A stretch of DNA of 64,000 bases from Paragordius varius (Eukaryota; Nematomorpha): NCBI GenBank assembly GCA_964247055.1, contig OZ176051.1, forward strand, positions 9,672,001-9,736,000, written 5' to 3'. Position numbers and translations under genes: made by a program. Positions 34,095 through 45,865 of this stretch are shown here, piece by piece. Below the pieces are notes generated by a model. The model was not told where the DNA came from, ran no database searches, and saw only the letters and a program-made list of their open reading frames with translations. How positions within the stretch are numbered: position 1 is the first letter of the stretch; each line of letters opens with the position of its first letter.

Positions 34095-35566
34095 ATGGTA
34101 CTTTTATTGAAACAAAAAATTATTGGTGCTAATACGTATCGTTTAGAATTTGCTTCCTACAAAAGTCTTATACGTAATAGTACATATTATGGTTTAAATC
34201 AGAATATCACCTGCAACGTTTATAAATCTTATAAACCAATTGAGTTGCTTATTAATAAATGGGTTGGGATTGCCGCAATCATTATACTTATTCTTGGTGT
34301 TTTGGGGAATTCCATAGGATTACACGTAGCTTTAAAAAGTGAATACGCATATATTCGAGTGTATTTAGGGCGAGTATTATATGCTATTAACTTGGTGAAT
34401 GCGATATTTCTGCTTCTATACCCGGTTCTGGATATCTTTGGAAGAAATCGATTGAAATGGTTTCAGTAAGTAGATATGCATCTTTTTATATTTTAAATTT
34501 TAACAATTTATAAATTTTGGCTTTATTATTTATAATTATAAGATTCGGAAAACCATGGAACCGCTACCTCACTACACTGCATTTTCCAATAGCGAAAACG
34601 TTCGTTAATTTTTCGTTTACCATTTACCTTATTTTCGCTTCCTGTCAAATGCTAGCTATAGCCTACCCAATGTATTATAAAACAAGAATTACCCGTCGCA
34701 AAATTAAATTCACTCTTTTATTCTGTTTTATATTTCTCTTGATTTGGTACATTCCCGCTGGTTGGTGGTTTGAATATAATGGAATCTCCAAAATTTGTGG
34801 GCTGAATAATCCAAACCAAACTCTTTATCACCGACAGTTTTCAAATTATGTGAGTACGCGGGAGAAAAGATCATGGATAGCGTATGGCTTTTTTCGAGAA
34901 ATCATAACAAAATTTATACCTATAATCCTCATCATAGCCTTAAAATATGTATCAGCAAAACGTCGTAAAAGCTCACCCCAAAAATTTATAACAACCCTAC
35001 CGTCCAAAAAACAACAATCAATCAGTCCATCGTGCATCACAGTGGAAGATGTGTGCACTAATGTGAAGACTTCTTCGCCAGTCAAAAAATTATCGCCTGA
35101 TGAGGGTTATGGTGGAACTCCTTTTTCACCCGAACAGATTTCCCCTAAGGAACTATCTTTTACGTTTTCTCCAGACAGGCCAGGTGGCCCCACTTCTCCA
35201 ACATCCTTTTTTAATGCCCCGACGACAAAAACAACCGCTTCCTCTAGCTTAGAATCACACAGTCAATCACCGACAACATTAAACAGAGCTAAACGAAGAG
35301 AGCTCGAATATCGTATCAGTATTCGCATGTTGGCAATTATGATGGCTGAATTCGTGATTTTCCTTCTCCCCGTGTCAATTTATATTCTTGTCGTAGATTT
35401 CATTGATTATTTATTGTCCTCTAATACGTCAGAAATTGCATTCGCTATCTGTACCTTGTTTGAATATGCCTATGTATCCCTAACATTCCATCTAAATTAC
35501 ACTTTTAACCCTGAGTATAGGAGGAGTGTTAATGCCGTCCTACAAAAACAATTCAAAAAAGTGTGA
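34095..35566 (+). CDS. Rhodopsin-like 7TM receptor, paralogue 1 (no DRY motif)
   Basis: Seen: exons 34095-34465 and 34543-35566 (77-nt intron), 464 residues, stop TGA. Seven hydrophobic segments: TM1 about 57-80 (LGVLGNSIGL, the GN pair of class A), TM2 90-114, TM3 138-164, TM4 178-200 (LIWYIPAGWW), TM5 235-258, TM6 387-410 (MMAEFVIFLLPVSIYIL), TM7 421-445 followed by NPEYRR, a shortened NPxxY. N-glycosylation sequons NST and NIT lie in the N-terminus. The third intracellular loop is very long (about 130 residues) and rich in Ser, Thr and Pro. At the end of TM3 the expected DRYLAIxxPxxY reads CQMLAIAYPMYY, so Asp, Arg and Tyr are all replaced. The ligand is unknown; peptide-type class A receptor is a guess. 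A paralogue follows at 36246-41249 on the same strand. Confidence 0.85.
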
Positions 35567-36245
35567 TAAAATTGTGTTTTATTGTATTGATATATGTAAA
35601 TCTTAGCAATAAATGTATAAATAATTGACTTATCTTAAAATTTTATATTTCTTAACACTAGACACACTATTTTGGATCCCTTCAAAACATATAAAACATT
35701 AAATTTGGCCCAAGTCGTTAATTTAATTTCGTCAAAATTAGTTTATCATTATTAAACTAATCTAATGACAATGTAAGTTTTAACTATAAATCTATATTTT
35801 GAATTAATATTAATTAGGATCTTGTATTGTAAAAGATTCTATTGTTATCTCCGTATTCTTGTAAATAATAATAGGTATGTTAAGTAGATTATCTTATGTA
35901 AAAGGTATGCCAAACCTTTTATCATATCGACATATAAGATTCCTTCTTTGAGTAGTAAAATGCGTTAGTTGTATCGGAAATCTTTGTTTATGTAAAAATG
36001 ATACATAATTGGATGGATGAATTTGGTAAATTTAATAGAAATAATAATTAATTAAATTAGGGAAAGAAAATGATAATTTATATAATTTAAATAGCTAATT
36101 TTTTTTGCACCATACATTTAACCAATTTAACTTCATATTCAGCTCCCCCAAGACTTCGAATATGTTATCCTCAAACTGTAATGCGCAATGAACCCTTTTA
36201 ATTTTATTTAACTAATTCAATTTAGCTATAAATCATATATAAAAT
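35567..36245. promoter_or_regulatory. Intergenic spacer of the GPCR pair with poly(A) signal
   Basis: AATAAA at 35608-35613 lies 42 bases after the first receptor's stop and is the likely 3' processing signal. The rest of the 680-base spacer is AT-rich without recognisable features and should hold the second receptor's promoter. Confidence 0.5.
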
Positions 36246-38812
36246 ATGCCGTTACACCGTTTACAAAATTTTATTCAGGAACAAAGGTTTTTTATGACCA
36301 AACAAAACTTAACGGATTATAAGGCTGAAAAAAATTGTACATTCTTTAAAATTTTATCGCCACTTGAACAAACACTCAAAGATATCATAGAAGTTGCCGC
36401 ACCATTGATATTGATATCCGGAATTCTGGGTAACAGCATCGGTCTGTACGCTTCTCTTCAAAATCATGCTGGTTATATTAGAGTATACCTTATGCGGGTG
36501 TTTTATGCCATAAATTTGGTGAATGCCGTGTTTCTTTTTCTTTTTCCCGTATTGGATGTGTTTGCCGAAGAGCATTTCTTACAATTCAGGTTATATAATG
36601 CGCCTTTTTAAATTTTATGCTAACAAAGTTAAATAATGCATAATATGTGACCAGTTTTTATTGGTTATTTTCCTACTGAACTGATATAAAAATTTGCATT
36701 ATGCTTATCATAATATAGCCTACTTTCCACCTGATCATAAAATCCTCATGCTCATTACTGTTTCTTTAATTTACGAAATACAGGCAAACTATTATAGTGT
36801 TATTTATGGTTAGTGCTAAGGCATCAATGAATTAAATATATAATTTTAGTTTTAATCATTTATATTTATTTTGTAATTATTAAATCTAAAAAAAGAAAAA
36901 TATTATCAATTGAAAAGGGTTTAATAATATTATTTATGATGATACGGATAATGAGGCATAATACATATTGTTATGAGGTCAGGATTCTCTTATTTTATTT
37001 ATATACTCTGTCAATTATTTTCAAAAACAAATACTCTATTTTTGTGCAATTTTAAAGAGCTTTATCAAAGGTTTAAAAGAGTAAAGTAAGAACTTAAAAA
37101 CTATTCAAAGAATTTTATTATCTGTAATTATAGCGTCATGCCTTTTATATTCACATACGGTTTAATGAGTAGTCTCTGAAAAGTAGTCAGACGATTAATT
37201 TGACACACACTTATTTTGTTCATTAGACATTAAATGTATACAAAGTTGAGTCTACCAAAAACAAGCGTATTTTTTTACCATTCGGTAATGATGTCTGCCT
37301 GAAGGAACAATTGCGATGAGCATTGTTTTTCATATTCCAGGAAAAAGAGTGTTAAGTCAACGTTTGCTGGTAGATACATATGGTAAATATGCTCATTTAT
37401 TAAAACATGTGAAGTTCGAACATTTAAAAGTTGTGATATCAATGTACAGGAAACTAAGAGATCTGGTAACCATACAACTGAGAAGACCATATGCATGTAT
37501 TATTGGGTGATGACCCAATTCAAACTTACCATTGATTGGCAGATGCAATACATGGATCGCAAAAAACAATCAGCAGACATCTACCAACAATTGGAAAGGT
37601 CAATAAAATTGGGTCACAAAATTTGAATAAACGTCAAAAAATAGCAAAATAACCTATGTAATCCTGCTCATTGAAAGAAAATTATTTTTGCATCGATTTG
37701 GGACCAATGGTGCTTAATTTTGCTAATTCAAAGCTGAAAAAACATGGTTTTGTCTTGTTGAGCCGGCCAATCAACATTTAAGCCAGATCACTTCGGCATA
37801 AAGATCATGCTCTGTATCTGTGTACCATAGCAATATTGAGTGTAAAATTCTGAAGCCCGTAGAAACCATTAAACAACGCTATTGCCAACAACTGTTTAGT
37901 TTAAACCAGTGGTAAGCATGGGACCAAAAAAAGGTTTTTATGGCCCGAATAATATATTAATTGTTTATGTACTTATTTGGGTATAAATACCTGCAAATGT
38001 GTTAAACAGCTATAAAATCCTTATAATGGTTGGCTTTTGACACAAGAAAATGTATTTTAAATTTTCATATTGAGTACCACTGATTTAAATTATGAATTAA
38101 TCGACAAACCACCGGAATGAGCCAGAATAAAAAGTGATCCCGGAATAGCAAAACCATTAAGACAACTTGAAATAACCTCCTCTGTAGATTCTTTCGCATC
38201 CGGCGTATCCTAATATGGCGCCATCTGAACAACTCATCGCATCAATGGGATGCATACTCACTAAGTAGCACTTCAAAAATTTCGAAAACGTCGGAAAATG
38301 GCTAGATAAATGGTTTCCCGCAAAAGACATCAGTTTATTGGCATGACATTACATATAACCTGAGAGATAGGCAAAATGTGTGGAAGCAGACGGACAATAT
38401 TGAATAAAAATCGATCTCATGTCGAGAGTCGTGCTTAAATATATTCAGCGGTTATATTGCTAAAAGATTTTTTATTTAGTATTTACTATTAAATATATAA
38501 TTTAACGCAATAAAATTTTTGAATTAATGTGCTGGTAAGAGGTTTCCTTAATAATTCCACGTCTGATAGGTTTACTGGTTATTTAATATCTACACCATAA
38601 CTTATGTATACATGCTGGTATTAGTAGACACTTTTTTGTTCATATTTGACTATATAATATTAAAAATAATTGAATTAATTTATATTTTTTATAATTTAAA
38701 TTTAAGACATAATTGTTTTTAGATAGTATAAATTTTTAATTGAATTCGGCCACTACATTATAAAATCAAAAAATGATTCCGCAAACTATCTTATATTGAA
38801 TTTTGAATTGTC

Positions 38813-38851
<39 letters not shown>

Positions 38852-41249
38852 ATATCAGGGGTGGCCAAACGGTAGACCGCTGTCGATTTCGTGCCCGCCT
38901 GAAAATTTTTAAAATAAAAAAAATATTTTTGCAATTTTTTTTCACGAAATAATTTTTTTTTATTTTTGATTTGCAATGTGCAATTTTTCTGAGATATTAC
39001 ATCGAATAACTAAATGCGATTTTAGATCTTTAATTGTGGATATGAATAATTTTTCCTCTGTAATAGATATATTTGTAGTAAAAATTGTCTTACTCTTTCT
39101 AAAAATGCAGCACGATTTAACCATCTTACATCTGTAAAAAATTGCGGCACGATACTTTTTTCGATTTAATGGGATTTACTATCTTGAAGCTTATGTCCGT
39201 TATTTAAAAACATGGCATGCAGTAATCCATAAAATCTGGTAAATTATAAAGATCTTTGCAAGAGCTAAAAAACCATTTTTTACTTCAATCTTGACTCCGT
39301 CGCAAGATGTCAGTTAATTATCAATTGTAAATTTAATAAATTGGATAAAATGTTTTAGTATGTGTACTGCGAGGTCTTCTGAATCATCGCAATAGTATTT
39401 TGATAAAATTATGATTTTATATAAAAAACTACTCAAAAATAAGTATTTTTGTGATATTTATTTTGAAATGGCTTCTGCTAACCCCAACGTTAATAGAGAT
39501 ATATATTTGTGTTAAAGTAAATGAATCTTTTAATGCCTAATATTCATGCGTGCCCGCGGGAAAAAAGGTTGGCCACCCCTGATATATGTATATCCATTTT
39601 TTAAAAAAAATTGGGTTTAAATAATATTTATTAGACATTTAATATATGATTTAATTAAAAGGCTTTATGTTTATATTAAATTATCACATCTTTATAACAT
39701 AATCGCATAACACTAAAATCCAAATAAAATAAGCTTTAGAGAAATAATATATTTTTTGAGCTTTAAAATATTTCAGATCCTTTACCGTTGGTATTTTGAG
39801 GCCAAATTTGATAGGATGTTATATTTCACAATTTACATTAAATTTAACTTATATTAATATTTTATAATATCACTCATGTGGTAAACAGATGTTATAGAGT
39901 TTTTGGCTGCTTTATATAGCGGACACAGTCACGACACCGGTTGAATCCTAGTTATATAATCGGATCTTATGGAAGTTTTGCAACAACTAGTTTTGTGAAA
40001 AAAACTAAAAGTTGGCCCCTAAAAATGATGTGAAAATGTTATTAAAATTTAATATTTTTATAATACATTTTATGTAAAATTTTATATTTAAAATTAAAAT
40101 ATAGGGAAATATTATATAACAACTTAAAAGTTGCTTTATAGTCAAAAGTTAATAAATAATGCATGGAGGAGCTGTTATTTAATGTATATGTATTTTATTT
40201 TAATCTTTATTCGTTATAGGTTTAATCAACCATGGAAATTTTATATAGTATTCATCCATTTTCCCATTGCCAAAACTTTGGCAAATTTTTCTTTTGGAAT
40301 TTACGCTACTTTTGCCCTCAGCCAAATGATAGCTGTATCCTTTCCTCATTACTATCGCCATCATTTTACCCGCAAAAAAGTTCAAATCTTTATTATTTTT
40401 TGCTTTTTTTACTATCTTTTTTGGTATATTCCTTCTGGGTGGTGGTTTGAAATTGTAACTATCTCAAACATTTGTGGTACGGATCCAAATTTAACCCTAT
40501 ATTCAAGACGTTTTACGCAATATAAAACGGCACGTGAGCGAAGGAGTTGGATAGCTTACGGTTTTATGCGTGAAATATTGACCAAATTTATCCCAATCAT
40601 AGCAGTGCTAGTTCTTAAATACTCGTCACTTAATAAACGCAAACGTATGTTTGGGGGAGGTACTCGAGTAGCCCCGACCCCTGTACAGATTATACCACCC
40701 ATATCGGGTGTCATGTCCCAAGCCTATGTGATAGACGTAGTTACCCTGCCCAAGGATCAAAAGGAAGAGGAAGCAGTTTTAGCGAATTCCAGTGGTGCTT
40801 TAAATGTCGATATCCCAATCTCTAAACCAGGGTCTCCAACCACACCCAAATTTTTTAAGGATGATGTTGGGGATGGAAATATTGATAGATTAGACAAAAT
40901 GGCGGATAGTTTACCAGCTGTTAGTGGAGTTGCTCCAACGTCCATTATTACACCGTTTGTTGCGGAAAAAATTAGAAAACGGGAACGAGAATATCGACTC
41001 AGTCTCCGTATGTTAGGTATCATGATGTTTGAATTTGTGATATTTTTGCTACCAGTTTCATTCTTTTTGTTGACAGTTGATTTTTATGATTACCTTTTGA
41101 CATCCAATATGTCAGAGATAGCATTTACCATATGTACTTTATTTGAATATTCATACGTTTCATTTACATTCCACCTTAATTATATCTTCAACCCGGATTA
41201 CAGAGTAAATGTCCACCAAGCACTCCAAAACAAAATCATTGAAAACTAA
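36246..41249 (+). CDS. Rhodopsin-like 7TM receptor, paralogue 2 (no DRY motif)
   Basis: Seen: exons 36246-36589 and 40220-41249, joined through AG|G, giving 457 residues and stop TAA. AATAAA at 41274-41279 follows closely. It aligns along its whole length with the preceding receptor: GILGNSIGLY (TM1), IRVYLMRVFYAINLVNAVFL (TM2), HFPIAKTLANFSFGIYATFA (TM3), FWYIPSGWWFE (TM4), RRSWIAYGFMREILTKFIPI (TM5), MMFEFVIFLLPVSFFLL (TM6), FHLNYIFNPDYR (TM7 and helix 8). The DRY position reads SQM. The intron is at the same place and phase as in paralogue 1 but is 3,630 nt long, because of mariner, hAT-like and other insertions. The Ser/Pro-rich third loop is diverged. The pair arose by tandem duplication. 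Ligand and coupling are unknown. Confidence 0.85.
37300..38445 (+). pseudogene. mariner transposase relic in the GPCR2 intron
   Basis: Read across several frames on the plus strand it shows mariner signatures in order: KPVETIKQRYCQQL near 37850 (like LxPxETIxxxxYxxQL), HPAYPNMAPSEQLIASM near 38200 (like HPPYSPDLAPSDYHLFRSM), KWLDKWFPAKD near 38300, and AKCVEADGQY near 38385 (like EKCVxxDGxYF). Stops and frameshifts are numerous, so it is long dead. A small hAT-like MITE sits inside it at 37907-38082. Terminal repeats were not found. Confidence 0.8.
37907..38082. mobile_element. Short hAT-like MITE inside the mariner relic
   Basis: This 176-bp element begins CAGTGGTAAGCATGGGACC and ends GAGTACCACTG, so the tips are inverted. 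The flanking 8-mers are GTTTAAAC and ATTTAAAT, matching at six of eight positions, which fits a decayed 8-bp hAT target duplication. It interrupts the mariner sequence between QRYCQQL and the later blocks. Confidence 0.65.
38813..38855. repeat. (TA)n microsatellite
   Basis: A dinucleotide run with a few G interruptions at its right end. The hAT-like element starting at 38856 is inserted at its edge. Confidence 0.85.
38856..39581. mobile_element. hAT-like non-autonomous element, 726 bp
   Basis: The left end is CAGGGGTGGCCAAACGGTAG and the right end is AGGTTGGCCACCCCTG, a 13-bp inverted repeat followed by GC-richer subterminal parts (CCGCTGTCGATTTCGTGCCC; CGTGCCCGCGGG). CAGGGGTxxxCAA ends are typical of hAT elements. 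Flanks are TA-rich microsatellite sequence on both sides, so the 8-bp duplication cannot be read cleanly. No transposase inside. Confidence 0.85.
39895..39955 (+). repeat. tRNA-like promoter boxes, possible SINE fragment
   Basis: An A-box-like TTGGCTGC...TAGCGG stretch is followed, 35 bases on, by GGTTGAATCC, close to the tRNA B box GGTTCGAATCC. No cloverleaf closes, so this is at most a SINE or tRNA-pseudogene remnant in the GPCR2 intron. Confidence 0.3.
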
Positions 41250-41381
41250 CTTAATGCAAAAATTATAAAATTGAATAAATAAATTATAATAATAATATAT
41301 GAAGTAAATTTTACTTAACATATTGATTTAATAATTGCAAATTTTATTATATTTATTAAGATAATACCGAAAAGAAATTCA

Positions 41382-41460
41382 GGGGTGTGCAACGTATATA
41401 GCTTATGAGCCGCGCCTTTTCGACCCAAAAAATCTGGCTCTGACATTCATAAAATATGTT
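41382..41460 (+). repeat. Possible hAT-type terminus
   Basis: It begins CAGGGGTGTGCAACGTATAT and continues AGCTTATGAGCCGCGCC, resembling hAT ends (CAGGGGTGTxCAAACxTxxGGCxxxxGGGCCGC). The partner end was not found. Confidence 0.35.
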
Positions 41461-42277
41461 GGGTAGTGAAACAATATACGGTTTAATTAATCAAAATTTT
41501 AAACAATTCTTTCATATAAACAAATTGAACACTAATTTGATTTACTTAGCTAATTCTGGTCAAATATAAAATTAAAATAAATACTTTTTCAGATAAAAAA
41601 TTAAATTATTCTTGGTTGTTAAAATTTGCCCACAACATTGTTTTCATCGTAAACCTCATTTCTTTAAAATTTAAGTGGTCGCTTAGTCAAAAAATCTATT
41701 TTTTAATAGGTCATTATGAGGCAAAGCACATATTTAAAATATAAAGTATCATTTCGTTTAAAGTAGTTAAGAGTGCTTACTACAATATAAATGTGACGTA
41801 TACTAGGGGTTTAACGGAATCAATTTTTGTTTTTGTTATGGTGCAGTTGACTTTAAATAGTTTTTCATTTATTTTTGAACAGAAAATAATTGTTTCGTTG
41901 TGAAATGGTTTATTTTTCTTTATTTTCGGATAGTCTTTTACGATACAACAAGCTACGTAATGATGAAGTCATCATATTAAAAATATAACAATATCATATA
42001 TATTATCAAATGATAATATAAGCATATATAAGCAATTGCTCTTTGTAACTGTTTGTCATGTCAAATTGCTCCAAAAGCCAATATAATTTTTAGAGCACAA
42101 GTGAACTCCTAAACAAAAGAAAATAGGAATTCATTTGTGTTAATATTTTTTTAACTTCATAGACATCTATGGTGAGCGCAAACATACAAGTCAATTTCGA
42201 TTAATAACCTTAAAATCTAATTAATTCGATAAATGTATATTTGTGATCGTCAATTTTTATTGTATTAACTCACTTAC
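41461..42277. other. AT-rich intergenic stretch, nothing recognised
   Basis: No exon, RNA gene or repeat could be supported here. Confidence 0.45.
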
Positions 42278-42343
42278 CGTATGATCTGCTTCATTTATAT
42301 TACAAACAAGTGATAAATAAAAAATTAGTACCCATTTTAACAT
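42278..42343 (-). CDS. Putative signal-peptide exon of an unidentified gene
   Basis: On the minus strand ATG at 42343 opens MLKWVLIFYLSLVCNINEAD (22 codons), a convincing signal peptide, running into a strong donor GTAAGT at 42277-42272. A possible acceptor (TTTTGTTTAG) lies near 42110, but the frame beyond it closes after about 15 codons, so the rest of the gene is unresolved. It could be a small secreted protein or a gene decayed downstream. No family is recognised. Confidence 0.35.
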
Positions 42344-42601
42344 GATTAGTCAATGTAAACAGTCAAAAACAATTTTTAGGCACATAAATTTTTTAATAAT
42401 ATGCCGACATTGACTGTTTTTTAACAACCGACATCAATAAGGTCTATACATATTAATTAGATTTACCCAAAAGGCTTTTTATTAGTTTTGAATTTATGTA
42501 CCCATTGACTTTAATGCATGGTAATACCATTTTGGGCAGAAAGATTTTAAGATTAAAATATTTCCCGCCAAAAAACCTATAAAAATTAAAAATAATGTTA
42601 A

Positions 42602-43101
42602 CACTTCGATTCCAATATCTAAATAACCCCCGTATTATATGTAAGTTGATAATTTTAAAAAAATACTGAAAGAAACGGTCCAAATTTAAATTAAGCTATC
42701 CTAATAGACTAAATCAGACAAATATCTAAATAAAATTCAGTTCTAAAATCCATATAAAACTACTTCGACGCCATTTTTTTACAACACTTTTGCAAAATAT
42801 TTAGCAACTAAAATTAAAGGTAATTTTTATTTAAATCTCGTTCATCATTAAAAGAAGCTGAAAAAGTGCTTCATTGTATTATTTTTAAATTTGACTAATG
42901 TACATGGAATGTTGACTAAACTTTATAGGTAATATCAAGTATATTTGAATAATTTTTATATTCGTTTCATAAATGTTATATAAGTACAAGCTAGTGCCAC
43001 GGCCAATTTATTCCATATTTTTGAAAGTATATAATTTTAAACAGGCCTGAGGTATCCAACAACCTCAATTTGGCAGGACCGAAAATGTGTTGTATCCATA
43101 A
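42602..43101 (+). mobile_element. TTAA-1 MITE, diverged copy
   Basis: Preceded by TTAA (42598-42601). The left end is CACTTCGATTCCAATATCTA. The internal CTACTTCGACGCCATTTTTT and GTAATATCAAGTATATTTGA blocks are present, and the right part has GTGTTGTATCC. The right terminal tetramer has been lost. Confidence 0.7.
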
Positions 43102-43574
43102 AACAGATTACTATCAATTCATTCAAAGGACAATATTTTTATAATATAACTAGCTGGCCCTGTCACTCTTCGCTCTGACGTAGCCTCACTGATAATTATT
43201 CTTTATAATTTACAATAAATAGAGGTAATGGAGATAAAAAATAATAAAAAAAATAATTAATAAAAAGAATGTCTTTAATTATTCTTTTACGGGTTTTCCC
43301 ATAGGTTTAAATATTGTTTACTCGAAATTGACCATATTTAAAGTGTCCCTTATTAAATTCAATATTCAATTATCCTTGTATTTATTTTAAGATTTTTGTT
43401 TTACGAAATCATGGTTAAAAGTTATTTTGAAATGTGTTCACACGGGATCAAGGGATATATAAATCGTTTGTGGTCCCTTTAAGGAAAGAATCATATCATA
43501 ACTATTCCCCAGAAATGTGTTTAATTAAACTCGTATGGCTTTTATTTTTAAAAATTCCCCAAAATTCCCCTTAC

Positions 43575-45460
43575 CCGGTAGATCCCTACCCATAGAACTA
43601 TATGGAAAAAGCGCTGAGTTAAATTCGTTGCTTTATAGGGCAAATAGTTGGAATCATCTTTGATACCATCGTTTCATGTGTTCGAAAAAATATCGCAATA
43701 CTAAGGATGGCGTATTTTTAGGGCATAAACAACTTAAGGGCTAATAAAAAAACGCCAGACCGTAATTTTTACCTAGTTACGGGTAATATTTTTAGCTTTT
43801 AATGAGCTCATATGACTTCATAAATTTTCTGTAAATTAGCTCCAAAACAATGCGATTTCTATATAGTGGCGCAATTTTTGCCGGGTAACTCCTTACCCAG
43901 AGGCAGGTTTAAGAGCGTAGGGCAAAATTTTTGCCTTTATATGGGGAGTATCTGGAATTATCATGCATTCCATATGTTCCTATAATTCTAATACCTTTTC
44001 TAAAATTTGGCTCCAAAGGCGTGTTGTATAGATATGATAACGCAGTTTTACGCGGGTAGCCTTCTAACCAGGGGCGAAACAAAAAAACCTCGATTAAAAT
44101 TTTTGCTATTCGGGTAATACCTGGAATCATGATTGATTCCATATGCTTTGAAAAATTCCCTCAAAACCCATAAGTCATTCTATGGTGGCGCATTTCGAGT
44201 GCAAGGGCCTAATTAAGGGGTAATTTAATAAAACCGCTCTACCTAAATTTTTGCCTTTTTACGGGTAATATTTTAAGCCCTTATTGAACTCGTATGGCCT
44301 GATAAGTTTTTTAAAATTTGCCTCCAAAGTCACGCTGTATCGATATGATGGCGCAGATATAAGCGGATAGCACCCTACCGAGAGGCTAATATAATAAAGA
44401 CGTTCGATATAAATTTCCTATATAGGGGAATACTTAAAATCATCTCATTCTATATGTTCTTAATAGTTTTTGGAAGAATGGCTTTAAAACTAAATAGTTA
44501 AATGATAGCGCATTTTTTAGGGCGTAAAGGGCCAAATTAGCAGTTAATATAAAAAATCCGCTAAACTTAACTTTTTGCCTTTTTACTGGTAATATCAGGC
44601 CCTTATTAAACCTATGAGCCTGATAAGTTTTCTGAAAAAAAACTCCTAATCAACGCAATTTCAATATGGTGGCGCAGTTTTAGGCGGTTAGCTCACTACC
44701 CAGAGGCTGATACAAAAAAAGCGCTTGGTTAAAATTTTTGCCTTTTTAGGGAGAATACCTGGAATCATCATTCATTCCTTATGCTCTCAAAATAGTTTTT
44801 GGAAAAATTGTCACAAAACCAAAAAATCATTCTATGGTGGCGCATTTTTCAGGTCGTGAAGGGGCTAATTAACGGTTAATTTTAAAAAAACGCACGCCTA
44901 AATTTTGCCTTGCTATGGGTAGTATTTTAAGGACCTATTGAACTCATATGGACTGTAAGTTTTCTGAAATTTAGCCCCAAAGGCACGGTATTTCGATATG
45001 ACGGGTCAGTTTTTAGCGGATACCTTACCCGGCAGCCAATATTAAAGAAACGCTCGACTAAAATTTTTGCCTTTTAGCAGGGAATAAATTTTTACGGTCT
45101 TATATTTTGGGCGAAAAAAGGATTCAAAAAATTATTGTTATAAACTTAATTTTAAAAAAATGACATTTTACGGGGGAGCGGGTAAAAAGAGAGCCTAAAT
45201 TAAAAATCGAGACGACTATGTTCGGCGCAATCGAAAGAAAGTAAAAAAAAATTATTTAAAATCGAATGATCCAACACGTGTTCCAAAAAATTGTCTATGC
45301 GATTTTTGTGGACCTCTGTTTTCAAAAAAAACGTTTTTTACACGGGGTGGCGAACTGGAGGCCTAATTAAAAAAGGGCGAAGATTGTCTGCGCTTTATTA
45401 ATGATTATATTTTTTCGACATTTGGATTTGAATGGGTCTACTGGTTTTCCAGAAACAGAT
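43575..45460 (+). repeat. R318 repeat element, second full-length copy
   Basis: Collinear with 31985-33705: CTATATGGAAAAAGCGCTGA at the left, monomer markers near 43782, 44262, 44589 and 44917, and the right end GAATGGGTCTACTGGTTTTC. The first spacing is 480 rather than about 636, so roughly half a monomer has been deleted between units. The CACGGGGTGG block and the unique right part are conserved. Same orientation as the 32-kb copy. Confidence 0.8.
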
Positions 45461-45865
45461 CACCAATCCACCACTTGTCATTTTTATAAATATATATGAA
45501 TAATGGACTTCTTATAATTTTTTGCTGAACTTTGGATATAAGACGTTTAAAATGCATAATTTTAGCAATTCGCTTAACAGATAATGAGCCACGTGTTGGA
45601 ATATTTAAATTGAGTTGGTAAAGGGATCATTTGATAAATGGTAAATTAATTTAAAAACTTTTGGTTATCATGTGTATTTAAATATCAAATTTTATAGTGT
45701 TTGCAACTAACTATAAATTAATTCTGAACAGAGTCATTTCACATTGAAACAATAACACAATTTTAGAAAATTAAATCCTGGATGCATTAACAAACAAGTA
45801 ATACCTGCGATGTTTTTGAAAAATGTACTTGAACAATATTGTGCACAGCTGTAATTTTTAATAAA

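Noticed and set aside
40757-41023. 88-codon antisense frame in the second receptor
   Set aside because: Shadow of the real exon encoding the third loop.
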